This document shows, piece after piece, positions 52,095-58,885 of a stretch of DNA of 64,000 nucleotides; within the stretch, counting starts at the first letter, position 1; each line of letters begins with the position of its first letter. This stretch comes from Planctomycetota bacterium. Its GTDB lineage: Bacteria; Planctomycetota; Phycisphaerae; SM23-33. A program made the position numbers and the translations under genes. The stretch spans positions 59,130 to 123,129 of the forward strand of contig JAKJER010000019.1 of assembly GCA_022705325.1 (NCBI GenBank), given 5' to 3'. The notes under the pieces are model-generated. The model ran no database searches. It was given only the letters and a program-made list of their open reading frames with translations, and was not told where the DNA came from.

Positions 52095-53633
52095 TCATCG
52101 CTCGGCGGACGGGGCCGCCCAGAGACGAAGCGCGTCGGCGGCGATCGTCTTGCCCATGTAGTCCAGGGCGGTCACGCTGATGCCCAGGTAGCCCATCTGC
52201 TTGACGCGGAAGGTCCCCTTGTACACCCCGTCGCCGGCGGGCTTGAGCTCGACGGGCCGGTCGGCCAGCTCGCCCTCCGGCTGAACGACCAGGCGGACCT
52301 TCTCCACGTTCTGGCCGGGCAGGGGGCGGACGAGGGCCTGCACGGTGACCCACTCGCCCACGTGCTGCCAGGGTCGATCCGTGCGGGCGACCAGCAGGGC
52401 CTGGGCCTCGTCCGACGTGGCCGCGGGGGCGTGAGCGGTCCAGGCCAGCATCTGTTGCCACAGCCGCGCGTGGACGGCCTGCCCGCCGGGGTCGATCTCC
52501 GCCCAGCGCCAAGTCGAGTCCGCGCACAGGAGGGCGGAGCGTCCCTGGTCGACCGAGCGACAGACCAGGACGGGCGCCGCGTCGCTGGCCGATCGCACAG
52601 CCAGGACGACCGCGTCGCTGCGGACAGTGCCGAGCGGCGCCCAGCCCGTCAGGCCGGGCAGCGGACGCTCGTCGCGGCGGACGGCGACTTTCTGCGGGGG
52701 CCGGCCGCCGGGGGCGTTCAGGAAGGGCGCGACGCCGGCCAGCATCGGATGAGCGGCCCCCTCTGCCGTCGTCAAGGGCAGCGACGCCGTCTGGGCCGGG
52801 CGGGCTGGTGCGGCGGGTCTGGTGGCGGCTTGGGGCAGTCGAACCGGCAACACGTCCTCCAGCGGCGTGCCGGCATACTGGGCGGCGTTCAGGCCGTCCG
52901 CTCCGCCCAGGACCAGCAGCCCGCCCCCGGCCTGGACGAAGCCCGCGAGGGCCCGCATCTGGGCGGGGTGGAAGTGGGCGGCGTCGAAACGACCCAGCAC
53001 GACCACGTCGACGGCCTTCAGATCGTCCGCGCCGGGCGGACCGAGGAACTTCCGCCCGTCCAACTCGCCCGTCGAGAACAGTCGCCCCGCCGGCGTCTGG
53101 AGCAGCCAGGCGGTCTGGAACCCGCCGGCCGATTCCAGGATCGCGCGGCAGGCCTTCTGTTCGCCGCGCGGGCTGTCCATGCACAACACGCGGATCGACG
53201 GCGGATAGACGAGGACGTGCAGGTCGGCGGAGTTGTCGCGGTGGACGCTCTCCGCCGGCTCGGGCGGGATGTGCAGGCGGAGCTTCCGCACCTCGGGCGG
53301 GCCGCCCGCGCCGAAAAACCTCGAGCCGGGCGGGCCCTGCGCGGGCTGGGTGGCCGCGGCCTTCGGCCTCCACGTCAGGCGGACGGTCAGCACCTGCGGG
53401 TCCTTCTCGACCGCCAGCGCCGCCCCGTCGACCGCTTCCTCGCCGTCCAGCAGTTCAAGCGTCCCGCCTTCGTCGGCCAGCTCCGTCGCCCGGACGGAAA
53501 CGACAACGGTGACGGCCTGGCCCTGCGGGGCGGCCAGCGGGGCCTGGACGTCCAGGATCTGGAAGTTCGGCGCCGCCCCCAGCGGCCAAGCCATCAGCAG
53601 CACGGCGCACGCGGTCAGCAGTCGGCGGGTCAT
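52095..53633 (-). CDS. Exported protein with glutamine-amidotransferase-like domain
   Basis: A 512-residue protein with a signal peptide (MTRRLLTACAVLLMAWPLGA). The N-terminal beta domain (about residues 22-140) may be an aerotolerance/VWA-associated Ig-like domain. The central class I GATase-like fold (about 140-380) shows IRVLCMDSPRGEQKACRAIL, VDVVVLGRFDAAHF, LAGFVQAGGGLLVLGGADG and ALLCADSTWRW; the usual catalytic Cys is not obvious. The C-terminus is a beta domain (GVYKGTFRVKQMGYLGISV). In planctomycetes such proteins often lie in BatA-like clusters; none is here. Function unknown. AGAGGTGAG precedes the ATG. Confidence 0.72.
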   Translation of the reverse strand: MTRRLLTACAVLLMAWPLGAAPNFQILDVQAPLAAPQGQAVTVVVSVRATELADEGGTLELLDGEEAVDGAALAVEKDPQVLTVRLTWRPKAAATQPAQGPPGSRFFGAGGPPEVRKLRLHIPPEPAESVHRDNSADLHVLVYPPSIRVLCMDSPRGEQKACRAILESAGGFQTAWLLQTPAGRLFSTGELDGRKFLGPPGADDLKAVDVVVLGRFDAAHFHPAQMRALAGFVQAGGGLLVLGGADGLNAAQYAGTPLEDVLPVRLPQAATRPAAPARPAQTASLPLTTAEGAAHPMLAGVAPFLNAPGGRPPQKVAVRRDERPLPGLTGWAPLGTVRSDAVVLAVRSASDAAPVLVCRSVDQGRSALLCADSTWRWAEIDPGGQAVHARLWQQMLAWTAHAPAATSDEAQALLVARTDRPWQHVGEWVTVQALVRPLPGQNVEKVRLVVQPEGELADRPVELKPAGDGVYKGTFRVKQMGYLGISVTALDYMGKTIAADALRLWAAPSAER

Positions 53634-53800
53634 GGCTCACCTCTGGGCGACTAGCATACCACGACCGCCCGGCGGCCGGGCGCGATTTCACCCCTCATCC
53701 CGCCGGAGGCCTTTTTCGGTCAAAACCCAGCCCGCTTCTGCGTTGTTCCTGTGACGGCCCGTCGCAGCCGACAGCGGCGGCCGGTCAGAGGAGACGGCCC

Positions 53801-55366
53801 ATGGCGGATTCATGTACGCGACGGAGATTTCTGATTCAGGCAGCCGCGGCGGCGGGCGGGGCGGGCGCGAGCGGCGCATGGGCGGCTGGCAAGCCGACCG
53901 AGCAGGCTTCGGCGCCGTCCAGCGGACAGGACAAGCGTCCCAACATCCTGTTCTGCCTGGCGGACGACTGGTCCTGGCCCCACGCGTCGCTGACGGCCGA
54001 CAAGGTCGTCAAGGTTCCGACGTTCGACCGCATGGCCCGCGAGGGCGCGGTCTTCCGCAGCGCGTACGTCGCCGCCCCGTCCTGCACGCCCTCGCGGGCG
54101 GCGATCCTGACCGGGCAGTGGCACTGGCGGCTGGAGGAGGGAAGCTACCTCTACGGGACGCTGCCGGCCAAGTTCGACGTCTATCCCGACCTGCTGGAGC
54201 GGGCGGGCTACCACGTGGGTCACACGCGCAAGGGATGGGGCCCGGGCAACGAGACCGCCGGCGGGCGAAAGCGCAACCCCGCCGGGCCGAAGTTCAAGGA
54301 CTTCGACGCGTTCCTCGCCCAGCGCAAGGCGGGCCAGCCGTTCTGCTTCTGGTTCGGCAGCCTCGATCCCCACCGAGGCTACGCGTGGGAGAGCGGCGTC
54401 AAGGGCGGCATGAAGGCCGAGGACGTCAACGTCCCGCCGTACCTGAGCGACTGCGAGACCGTCCGCAAGGACGTCTGCGACTACTACGTCGAGGTCCAGC
54501 GGTTCGACAAGGAGGTCGGCCAACTCCTGGCGACGCTGGAGAAGATGGGCGAGTTGGACAACACCATCGTCGTCATGAGCGGCGACAACGGCTGGCCCTT
54601 CCCGCGGGCCAAGGCCACGCTCTACGACAGCGGCACGAACGTGCCCCTGGCCGTCCGCTGGCCCGCGCGCGTCAAGGGCGGACGGGTCATCGACGACTTC
54701 GTCAGCCTGACCGATCTGGCGCCCACGTTCCTCCAGGCCGCCGGCCTGGACGTGCCACAGGCCATGACCGGGCGAAGCCTGATGAACGTGCTGACCAGCG
54801 ACAAGTCCGGTCGGGTCGACCCCGCCCGCGACCACCTGCTGACCGGGATCGAGCGGCACGTCTGGGCCCGCAGGCGGCCCGACGGCGGGGCCGACTGCTA
54901 CCCCTCGCGCTGCCTGCGAACGCACGAGTTCCACTACATCCGCAACTTCAAGCCCGACCGCTGGCCCGCCGGCCCGCCCGACGCGATGGCCGACGCCGCC
55001 CGCCCGCCGACCTATCAGCAGTTGTGCGGCAACACCTTCACCGCCTACGCCGACGTCGACGCCGGGCCCTCCAAGGCCTGGATGCTCCTGCACCGCGACG
55101 AGCCCGCCGTCGCGCCGCTGTGCCGCATGGCCTTCGACAAGCGGCCCGAGCGCGAACTCTACGACGTCAGGAAGGACCCGCACCAACTGCACAACCTCGC
55201 CGACGACCCCGCCTGCGCGGACACCCTCAAGCGGCTGGACGAGCAACTGATCGCCGAGCTGACCGCCACCGGCGACCCGCGGGCCACCGGCCGGGGCGAC
55301 GTGTTCGACCGCTATCCGGTCTACCACGGGCAGGCCCGCGCGCCGGGCAAGGCGAAAAAGAAGTAG
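53801..55366 (+). CDS. Tat-exported sulfatase
   Basis: A 521-residue type I sulfatase. The Tat signal MADSCTRRRFLIQAAAAAGG is followed by RPNILFCLADDWSWPHASL (metal-binding Asp pair), the formylglycine motif CTPSRAAILTGQW (Cys to be oxidised), GHTRKGWGPG, WFGSLDPHRGY and MSGDNGWPFPRAK, with YDVRKDPHQLHNLADDP near the end. The CxPSR type needs a maturase: either FGE or an anaerobic radical SAM enzyme. The SPASM protein at 18265 is the only radical SAM candidate nearby. Sequence features (heparan N-sulfatase-like) suggest a glycan sulfate ester or sulfamate. AGAGGAG precedes ATG 53801. Confidence 0.92.
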   Translation: MADSCTRRRFLIQAAAAAGGAGASGAWAAGKPTEQASAPSSGQDKRPNILFCLADDWSWPHASLTADKVVKVPTFDRMAREGAVFRSAYVAAPSCTPSRAAILTGQWHWRLEEGSYLYGTLPAKFDVYPDLLERAGYHVGHTRKGWGPGNETAGGRKRNPAGPKFKDFDAFLAQRKAGQPFCFWFGSLDPHRGYAWESGVKGGMKAEDVNVPPYLSDCETVRKDVCDYYVEVQRFDKEVGQLLATLEKMGELDNTIVVMSGDNGWPFPRAKATLYDSGTNVPLAVRWPARVKGGRVIDDFVSLTDLAPTFLQAAGLDVPQAMTGRSLMNVLTSDKSGRVDPARDHLLTGIERHVWARRRPDGGADCYPSRCLRTHEFHYIRNFKPDRWPAGPPDAMADAARPPTYQQLCGNTFTAYADVDAGPSKAWMLLHRDEPAVAPLCRMAFDKRPERELYDVRKDPHQLHNLADDPACADTLKRLDEQLIAELTATGDPRATGRGDVFDRYPVYHGQARAPGKAKKK

Positions 55367-55638
55367 CCCCGCCCCACGGGCGGACAGGGACCCTCAATGT
55401 CCCGTTTTTGCGAAAAATCGGGCCGCATCGGGAGACCGGGAGAACGCGACATAAGACGCTGCCCGTGCTGGAGTTGGCCACGGCATGGCAAAATCTGAAA
55501 AACAGCAATAATAGGAAAAACAGGCGCAGAAACCGGACACTGGACCCTCAAATGGGACATTCGACGGTTGCCGCGACGCAACATCTTCTCGAAAAACATG
55601 TTAGGATATCTCCAACCCGTAACGGAAAGGAACGCTTC
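55367..55638 (+). promoter_or_regulatory. Intergenic region with terminator-like hairpin and predicted promoter
   Basis: After the sulfatase, GGGAC and GTCCC (55388-55404 area) form a short hairpin followed by GTTTTT, a possible weak terminator. TGTTAGGAT at 55600-55608 is an extended -10 of the same form as in the nrdJ promoter; the -35 is poor. The AT-rich run 55490-55560 lies just upstream. Confidence 0.4.
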
Positions 55639-56520
55639 ATGAACCGGATGACTCGAAGGCAGTGGCTGGGCGGCGCAGCCGCCGGCGCAGCGATGCTGGC
55701 GGCGGGGCGCCTGCCCCTCGCCCTGGCCGCCGACAAGGCCAAGATGCGGCTGGGCCTGGTGACCTACATGTGGGGGGCGGCCTGGGACCTGCCCACGCTG
55801 ATCGCCAACTGCGAGAAGGCCGGACTGGGCGGCGTCGAACTCCGCGTCGACCACAAGCACGGCGTGAGCCCGGCCCTGTCCGCCGACCAGCGGGCGGAGG
55901 TCAAGAAGCGCTTCGCCGACTCCAAGGTCGCGCTGGTGGGCTACGGCACGAACTACAAGTTCGACCACGTCGACCCCGCCCGCCGCGAGGCCGACCAGGA
56001 GATGATCCGCAAGTACGTCCAGCTCGCCGTGGACACCGGCGCCGGCGGCGTGAAGGTCAAGCCCGACAGCTTCCCCAAGGGCGCCGACCGCGACAAGATC
56101 ATCGAGCAGATCGGCAAGGGCCTCAACCAGGCCGCCAAGCACGCCGCCGACTTCAACATCGAGATCCGCATGGAGGTCCACGGCTCGTGCAGCGAGGTGC
56201 CCACCATCAAGGCGATCCTCGACCACGCCGACCACCCCAACGCCCGCATCTGCTGGAACTCCAACACCAACGACCTCAAGGGACCCGGCAAACCCGAGGA
56301 GAACCTGCTGGCCAACTACAGCCTGGTCAAGCACCGCTTCGGGCACACCGTCCACGTCCGCCCGCTGGACGACAAGGTCTACCCGTTCCGAAAGCTCCTC
56401 CAGCTCTTCAAGGCCGACGGCTACGACGGGTGGATCCTGCTGGAGGCCGCCACCAAGGTCGACGACCGCATCGAGGCCATGATCGCCCAGCGAAAGCTGT
56501 TCGAGCAGTTCACGGCCTGA
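55639..56520 (+). CDS. Tat-exported sugar phosphate isomerase/epimerase-like TIM barrel protein
   Basis: A 293-residue protein. The Tat signal MNRMTRRQWLGGAAAGAAML is followed by a PF01261-type barrel: LGLVTYMWGAAWDLPTLI, GGVELRVDHKHG, GAGGVKVKPDSFPKG, EIRMEVHGSC, ICWNSNTNDL and WILLEAATK, with the His, Glu and Asp positions of metal ligands. Like the protein at 2008-2889 it is exported, so a periplasmic keto-sugar substrate is plausible. AAAGGAA lies before ATG 55639. The TGA at 56518-56520 marks the edge of the 2.3-kb repeat mosaic. Confidence 0.87.
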   Translation: MNRMTRRQWLGGAAAGAAMLAAGRLPLALAADKAKMRLGLVTYMWGAAWDLPTLIANCEKAGLGGVELRVDHKHGVSPALSADQRAEVKKRFADSKVALVGYGTNYKFDHVDPARREADQEMIRKYVQLAVDTGAGGVKVKPDSFPKGADRDKIIEQIGKGLNQAAKHAADFNIEIRMEVHGSCSEVPTIKAILDHADHPNARICWNSNTNDLKGPGKPEENLLANYSLVKHRFGHTVHVRPLDDKVYPFRKLLQLFKADGYDGWILLEAATKVDDRIEAMIAQRKLFEQFTA

Positions 56521-56539
56521 GCCGGCCACCCGGGCATTC

Positions 56540-56692
56540 CTGCCTGAGTGCCGCCCGCCGCCGGCTGATGTGCCCGCCGGGGCGTCGGAGTCTGTGGGGC
56601 CCGCCCTGGCCGCCGCGTTCGAGCGCGAGGGCGGTTTCACCGAGCGGCTGTACCGCACGCGACAAGCCCCCAGGCGCAGCGCGGAGCCGTGA
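56540..56692 (+). pseudogene. Possible C-terminal remnant of a four-helix bundle suffix-type protein
   Basis: One frame, open to TGA 56690-56692, ends in ALAAAFEREGGFTERLYRTR followed by a basic tail. This resembles the end of planctomycete four helix bundle suffix domain proteins. The upstream body is absent: the frame has no plausible helix bundle before it and the nearest start is a GTG at 56570. Recognition rests on memory of the motif, so confidence is limited. Confidence 0.35.
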
Positions 56693-57070
56693 CCGGGAGA
56701 ATTCAGGAACGCTCGTCGGGGACCTTCGGTTCCTCCGCAGCCGCGCGCCGGAACCCCCGGCCGCGGCGTTTTGCGCCCCGGCCGCACGAGAAAACCCGCC
56801 CCAGGACGCGAGAATACCCCGCCCGGCCACGCCGCCACCCCCTCCAGCCGGCACAAAACTCCCCCGCAAACGTCCGGACAATAGAACCATGCCCCCACCC
56901 CCGCAAGGGGGGTGGTGAGCCTCGCGCCCCGGCCGAACGCCGGAAGAGCGCTGCCGCCGCATCCCCGCCGCCAGCCGCACTCCCAAGGCGTGCCCGCCCC
57001 CACGGTCCGGCCCCGCCTTGAGGCATGCCGCGAACCAGCCACTTCACTTGGCGCGCCGACCGGGGGGCCA

Positions 57071-57101
57071 ACATGGGCGCCTCGCCCATGTGCCCCTTTT
57101 T
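57071..57101 (+). terminator. Terminator-like hairpin in the repeat mosaic
   Basis: ACATGGGCG (57071-57079) and CGCCCATGT (57083-57091) pair perfectly with a 3-nt loop, then GCCCC and five T. No gene nearby needs it; it may be part of a repeat. Confidence 0.5.
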
Positions 57102-57155
57102 CAACGGACTGTTGGGCGTGCCCAGGGCTGCCTGGGTGAGCGGGGGCTCGGGAAG

Positions 57156-57229
57156 ACTCTCAATGGCCCACAGCTTCATTCCCTCCGCCCCTCCGCCGCA
57201 CAGGCCCAACGGGCCGGCGTAGGATAGCC
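57156..57229. repeat. Flanking direct repeat, copy 1
   Basis: Runs from ACTCTCAATGGCCCACAG through CAGGCCCAACGGGCCGGCG to GGATAGCC. It carries an extra CCCTCCGCCG-like segment relative to copy 2. Confidence 0.75.
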
Positions 57230-57265
57230 TTGGCCTGCCGTAGGCAGGCCTGGGCTACTTTCCCG

Positions 57266-57302
57266 CGGGCCTTCGGCCCTGGACACCGAACGGCGGAAGA
57301 CA
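57266..57302. repeat. 37-base direct repeat, copy 1
   Basis: Identical to 57982-58018; begins with the palindrome CGGGCCTTCGGCCC. Confidence 0.85.
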
Positions 57303-57376
57303 GCGCCCGGCGCGTTCAGGCCCGAAGGGCCGTCGGACGGCAGGTGGCCACCCTAAGAACGATAGACGCGCGGTGG

Positions 57377-57403
57377 CACCCTCAAACCGGAGGTTTGGGG
57401 GTG
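57377..57403. repeat. CTCAA-type hairpin repeat, copy 1
   Basis: Stem CACCCTCAAACC / GGTTTGGGGGTG (one G-T pair), loop GGA. Confidence 0.7.
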
Positions 57404-57528
57404 GCGTTTGTTTTGAGCACGGATCCCGCCCACGAGGCTGGCTGGGATCGGGTGCATCCAACCCGGGCCGGACAAAGGGTGATGGTGGGAAAGACGGATT
57501 CGATTGAAACGCCATGCCCGGTCGTCTG

Positions 57529-57553
57529 CACCCCCAAGCTGCGCTTGAGGGTG
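57529..57553. repeat. CTCAA-type hairpin repeat, copy 2
   Basis: Stem CACCCCCAAGC / GCTTGAGGGTG (one mismatch), loop TGC. Confidence 0.65.
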
Positions 57554-57628
57554 GCACCAACCACGGAAGTGGCCTCTCCAACCACGGTGAGCGATTGGTG
57601 ACGCCCCGCCTTGGGGCCGGTGCATTCA

Positions 57629-57672
57629 GGCCCGCAGGGCCGAAAGCGATTTGCCGGCTGCGTAAACCTGCG
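57629..57672. repeat. Two-hairpin repeat unit, degenerate copy
   Basis: GGCCCGCAGGGCC, then GAAAGCGATTTGCC and a degraded second stem ending CCTGCGG. A diverged relative of the two units at 58095 and 58162. Confidence 0.5.
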
Positions 57673-57981
57673 GAACGCCGTGTGAATTAGCCCCTTGGGG
57701 GCGTCTAGGAAAGCCCAGGGCGAGGCCGCGAGCCGAGCCCTGGGAAGCGATGGCCAGGAACCCCCAGCCCCAACGGGGCGCCTTGGACTTGGGCGTGACG
57801 CTCGGCGGAGAATCCAAGACGCCCCTTTGGGGCTCCGCGCAACGTGGCCGCAAACCCAGGGCTCAGCCCAAAGGGCCTCGCCCTGGGCTCGCAAAGACAC
57901 CCCTCTGGGGTTGAGACGCCCAGGCTTGCGCCACAGGAATGTGCGCGACAACACGGGCTTGCGCCCTGGGCTAAGCGATGC

Positions 57982-58018
57982 CGGGCCTTCGGCCCTGGAC
58001 ACCGAACGGCGGAAGACA
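57982..58018. repeat. 37-base direct repeat, copy 2
   Basis: Identical to 57266-57302. Confidence 0.85.
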
Positions 58019-58041
58019 CCGGATGGTGGCCTTCCCGGTGG

Positions 58042-58066
58042 CACGCTCAAGCGGAGCTTGGGCGTG
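58042..58066. repeat. CTCAA-type hairpin repeat, copy 3
   Basis: Stem CACGCTCAAGC / GCTTGGGCGTG (one G-T pair), loop GGA. Compared with copies 1 and 2 the fourth pair is inverted (G-C for C-G), a compensatory change. Confidence 0.7.
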
Positions 58067-58094
58067 GTGTGCGGAGCGAGGCGTGTCGAGTTCA

Positions 58095-58139
58095 GGCCCG
58101 AAGGGCCGAAAGCAATTAGCCGGGGGCGCAAGCCCCCGG
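58095..58139. repeat. Two-hairpin repeat unit, copy A
   Basis: GGCCC-GAA-GGGCC, the constant linker GAAAGCAATTAG, then CCGGGGGC-GCAA-GCCCCCGG. The second hairpin recurs in opposite orientation at 58266-58285. Confidence 0.75.
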
Positions 58140-58161
58140 AAGGCGAGCGTTTCGCAGAGAA

Positions 58162-58206
58162 GACCCGAAGGGTCGAAAGCAATTAGCCGACGGCGTAAGC
58201 CGTCGG
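58162..58206. repeat. Two-hairpin repeat unit, copy B
   Basis: GACCC-GAA-GGGTC, linker GAAAGCAATTAG identical to copy A, then CCGACGGC-GTAA-GCCGTCGG. Both stems differ from copy A only by paired, compensatory substitutions. Confidence 0.75.
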
Positions 58207-58442
58207 ATACGCAGGAACGTTCTCTGTCGCCCCGCCGGGGCTCTGCTTGAAACCTCACTCGTTTTCCGGGGGCTTGCGCCCCCGGCTATACTCTTGCGTC
58301 CCTTCGGGACTTTCCGTGCAGGCCGCGAGTTGCCGGAAAGCGGTTGGCGACGCCCCTTGAAGATACGGGGCCGGATGCCATAATTCGCCGAATTACGGTA
58401 TCTGTCCGTGAATTCCGTCCCTGAATTCCCTGAATTCCGCAT

Positions 58443-58508
58443 ACTCTCAATGACCCACATCTTCATTCCCTCCGCCGTACAGGCCCAACGGGCCGGCGTA
58501 GGATAGCC
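58443..58508. repeat. Flanking direct repeat, copy 2
   Basis: Runs from ACTCTCAATGACCCACAT through CAGGCCCAACGGGCCGGCG to GGATAGCC, matching 57156-57229. Confidence 0.75.
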
Positions 58509-58690
58509 CAGGCCGAAGCGCAGCGAAGGCCTGGGTGGCGGTGGCGGGATGCCCGAGCCCTGCAAGGGCGATGTAACGGAACGCGCGTGATCATCGTTGC
58601 CGTGTCGGTGTTCCACGGCTTACCCCGCCCCGTTGGGGCTCCGCGGGTTGGGGGCCTGGCACCCAGGCCTTCGCTGCGCTCCGGCCTGGG
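58507..58690. repeat. 30-base inverted repeat pair
   Basis: The segment 58507-58536 (containing GGCCGAAGCGCAGCGAAGGC) is the reverse complement of 58661-58690 with one mismatch; each arm is itself palindromic around CCCAGG/CCTGGG. Confidence 0.75.
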
Positions 58691-58755
58691 CTACTTTCTT
58701 ACGGGCCTTCGGCCCTGCGCTGCCTACCGGCAGGGCAGGCTGCCGTAGGGTCCAA

Positions 58756-58798
58756 ACCGGGCGCATGGTTTACGTTTTGTACCGGGCGCATGGTTTAC
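58756..58798. repeat. Two direct copies of an 18-base sequence, possible insertion-sequence end
   Basis: ACCGGGCGCATGGTTTAC occurs at 58756-58773 and 58781-58798. The spacing and GTAAACCATG core recall the termini of IS481-type elements, but no transposase remains. Confidence 0.4.
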
Positions 58799-58810
58799 AC
58801 ATTACGATGG

Positions 58811-58876
58811 CTGGCCGAAGGTACGGCCTGCCTGCCGAAGGTACGGCCTGCCTGCCGAAGGTACGGCCTGCCCGCC
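58811..58876. repeat. 20-base tandem repeat next to the PEP-CTERM gene end
   Basis: The unit GTACGGCCTGCCTGCCGAAG is present twice in full (58821-58840, 58841-58860), with a partial unit before and after, ten bases from the stop codon of the giant protein gene. Confidence 0.85.
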
Positions 58877-58885
58877 GGCGCCCTT

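Larger units (their letters stand above)
56693..58885. repeat. Gene-free repeat mosaic (2.2 kb)
   Basis: No open frame with a ribosome-binding site and plausible composition was found. The stretch is packed with short palindromes and direct repeats, of which the clearest are listed separately: two 37-base direct copies, one 65-75-base flanking repeat pair, a family of two-hairpin units and a family of CTCAAGC hairpins, a 30-base inverted pair and 18- and 20-base direct repeats. Palindrome loops and stems vary in a compensatory way. Such mosaics are typical of planctomycete intergenic regions. Confidence 0.8.

Noticed and set aside
57156..58876. CRISPR array
   Set aside because: Repeats are palindromic and of several unrelated types, with irregular spacing and no unique spacers of constant length or cas genes.
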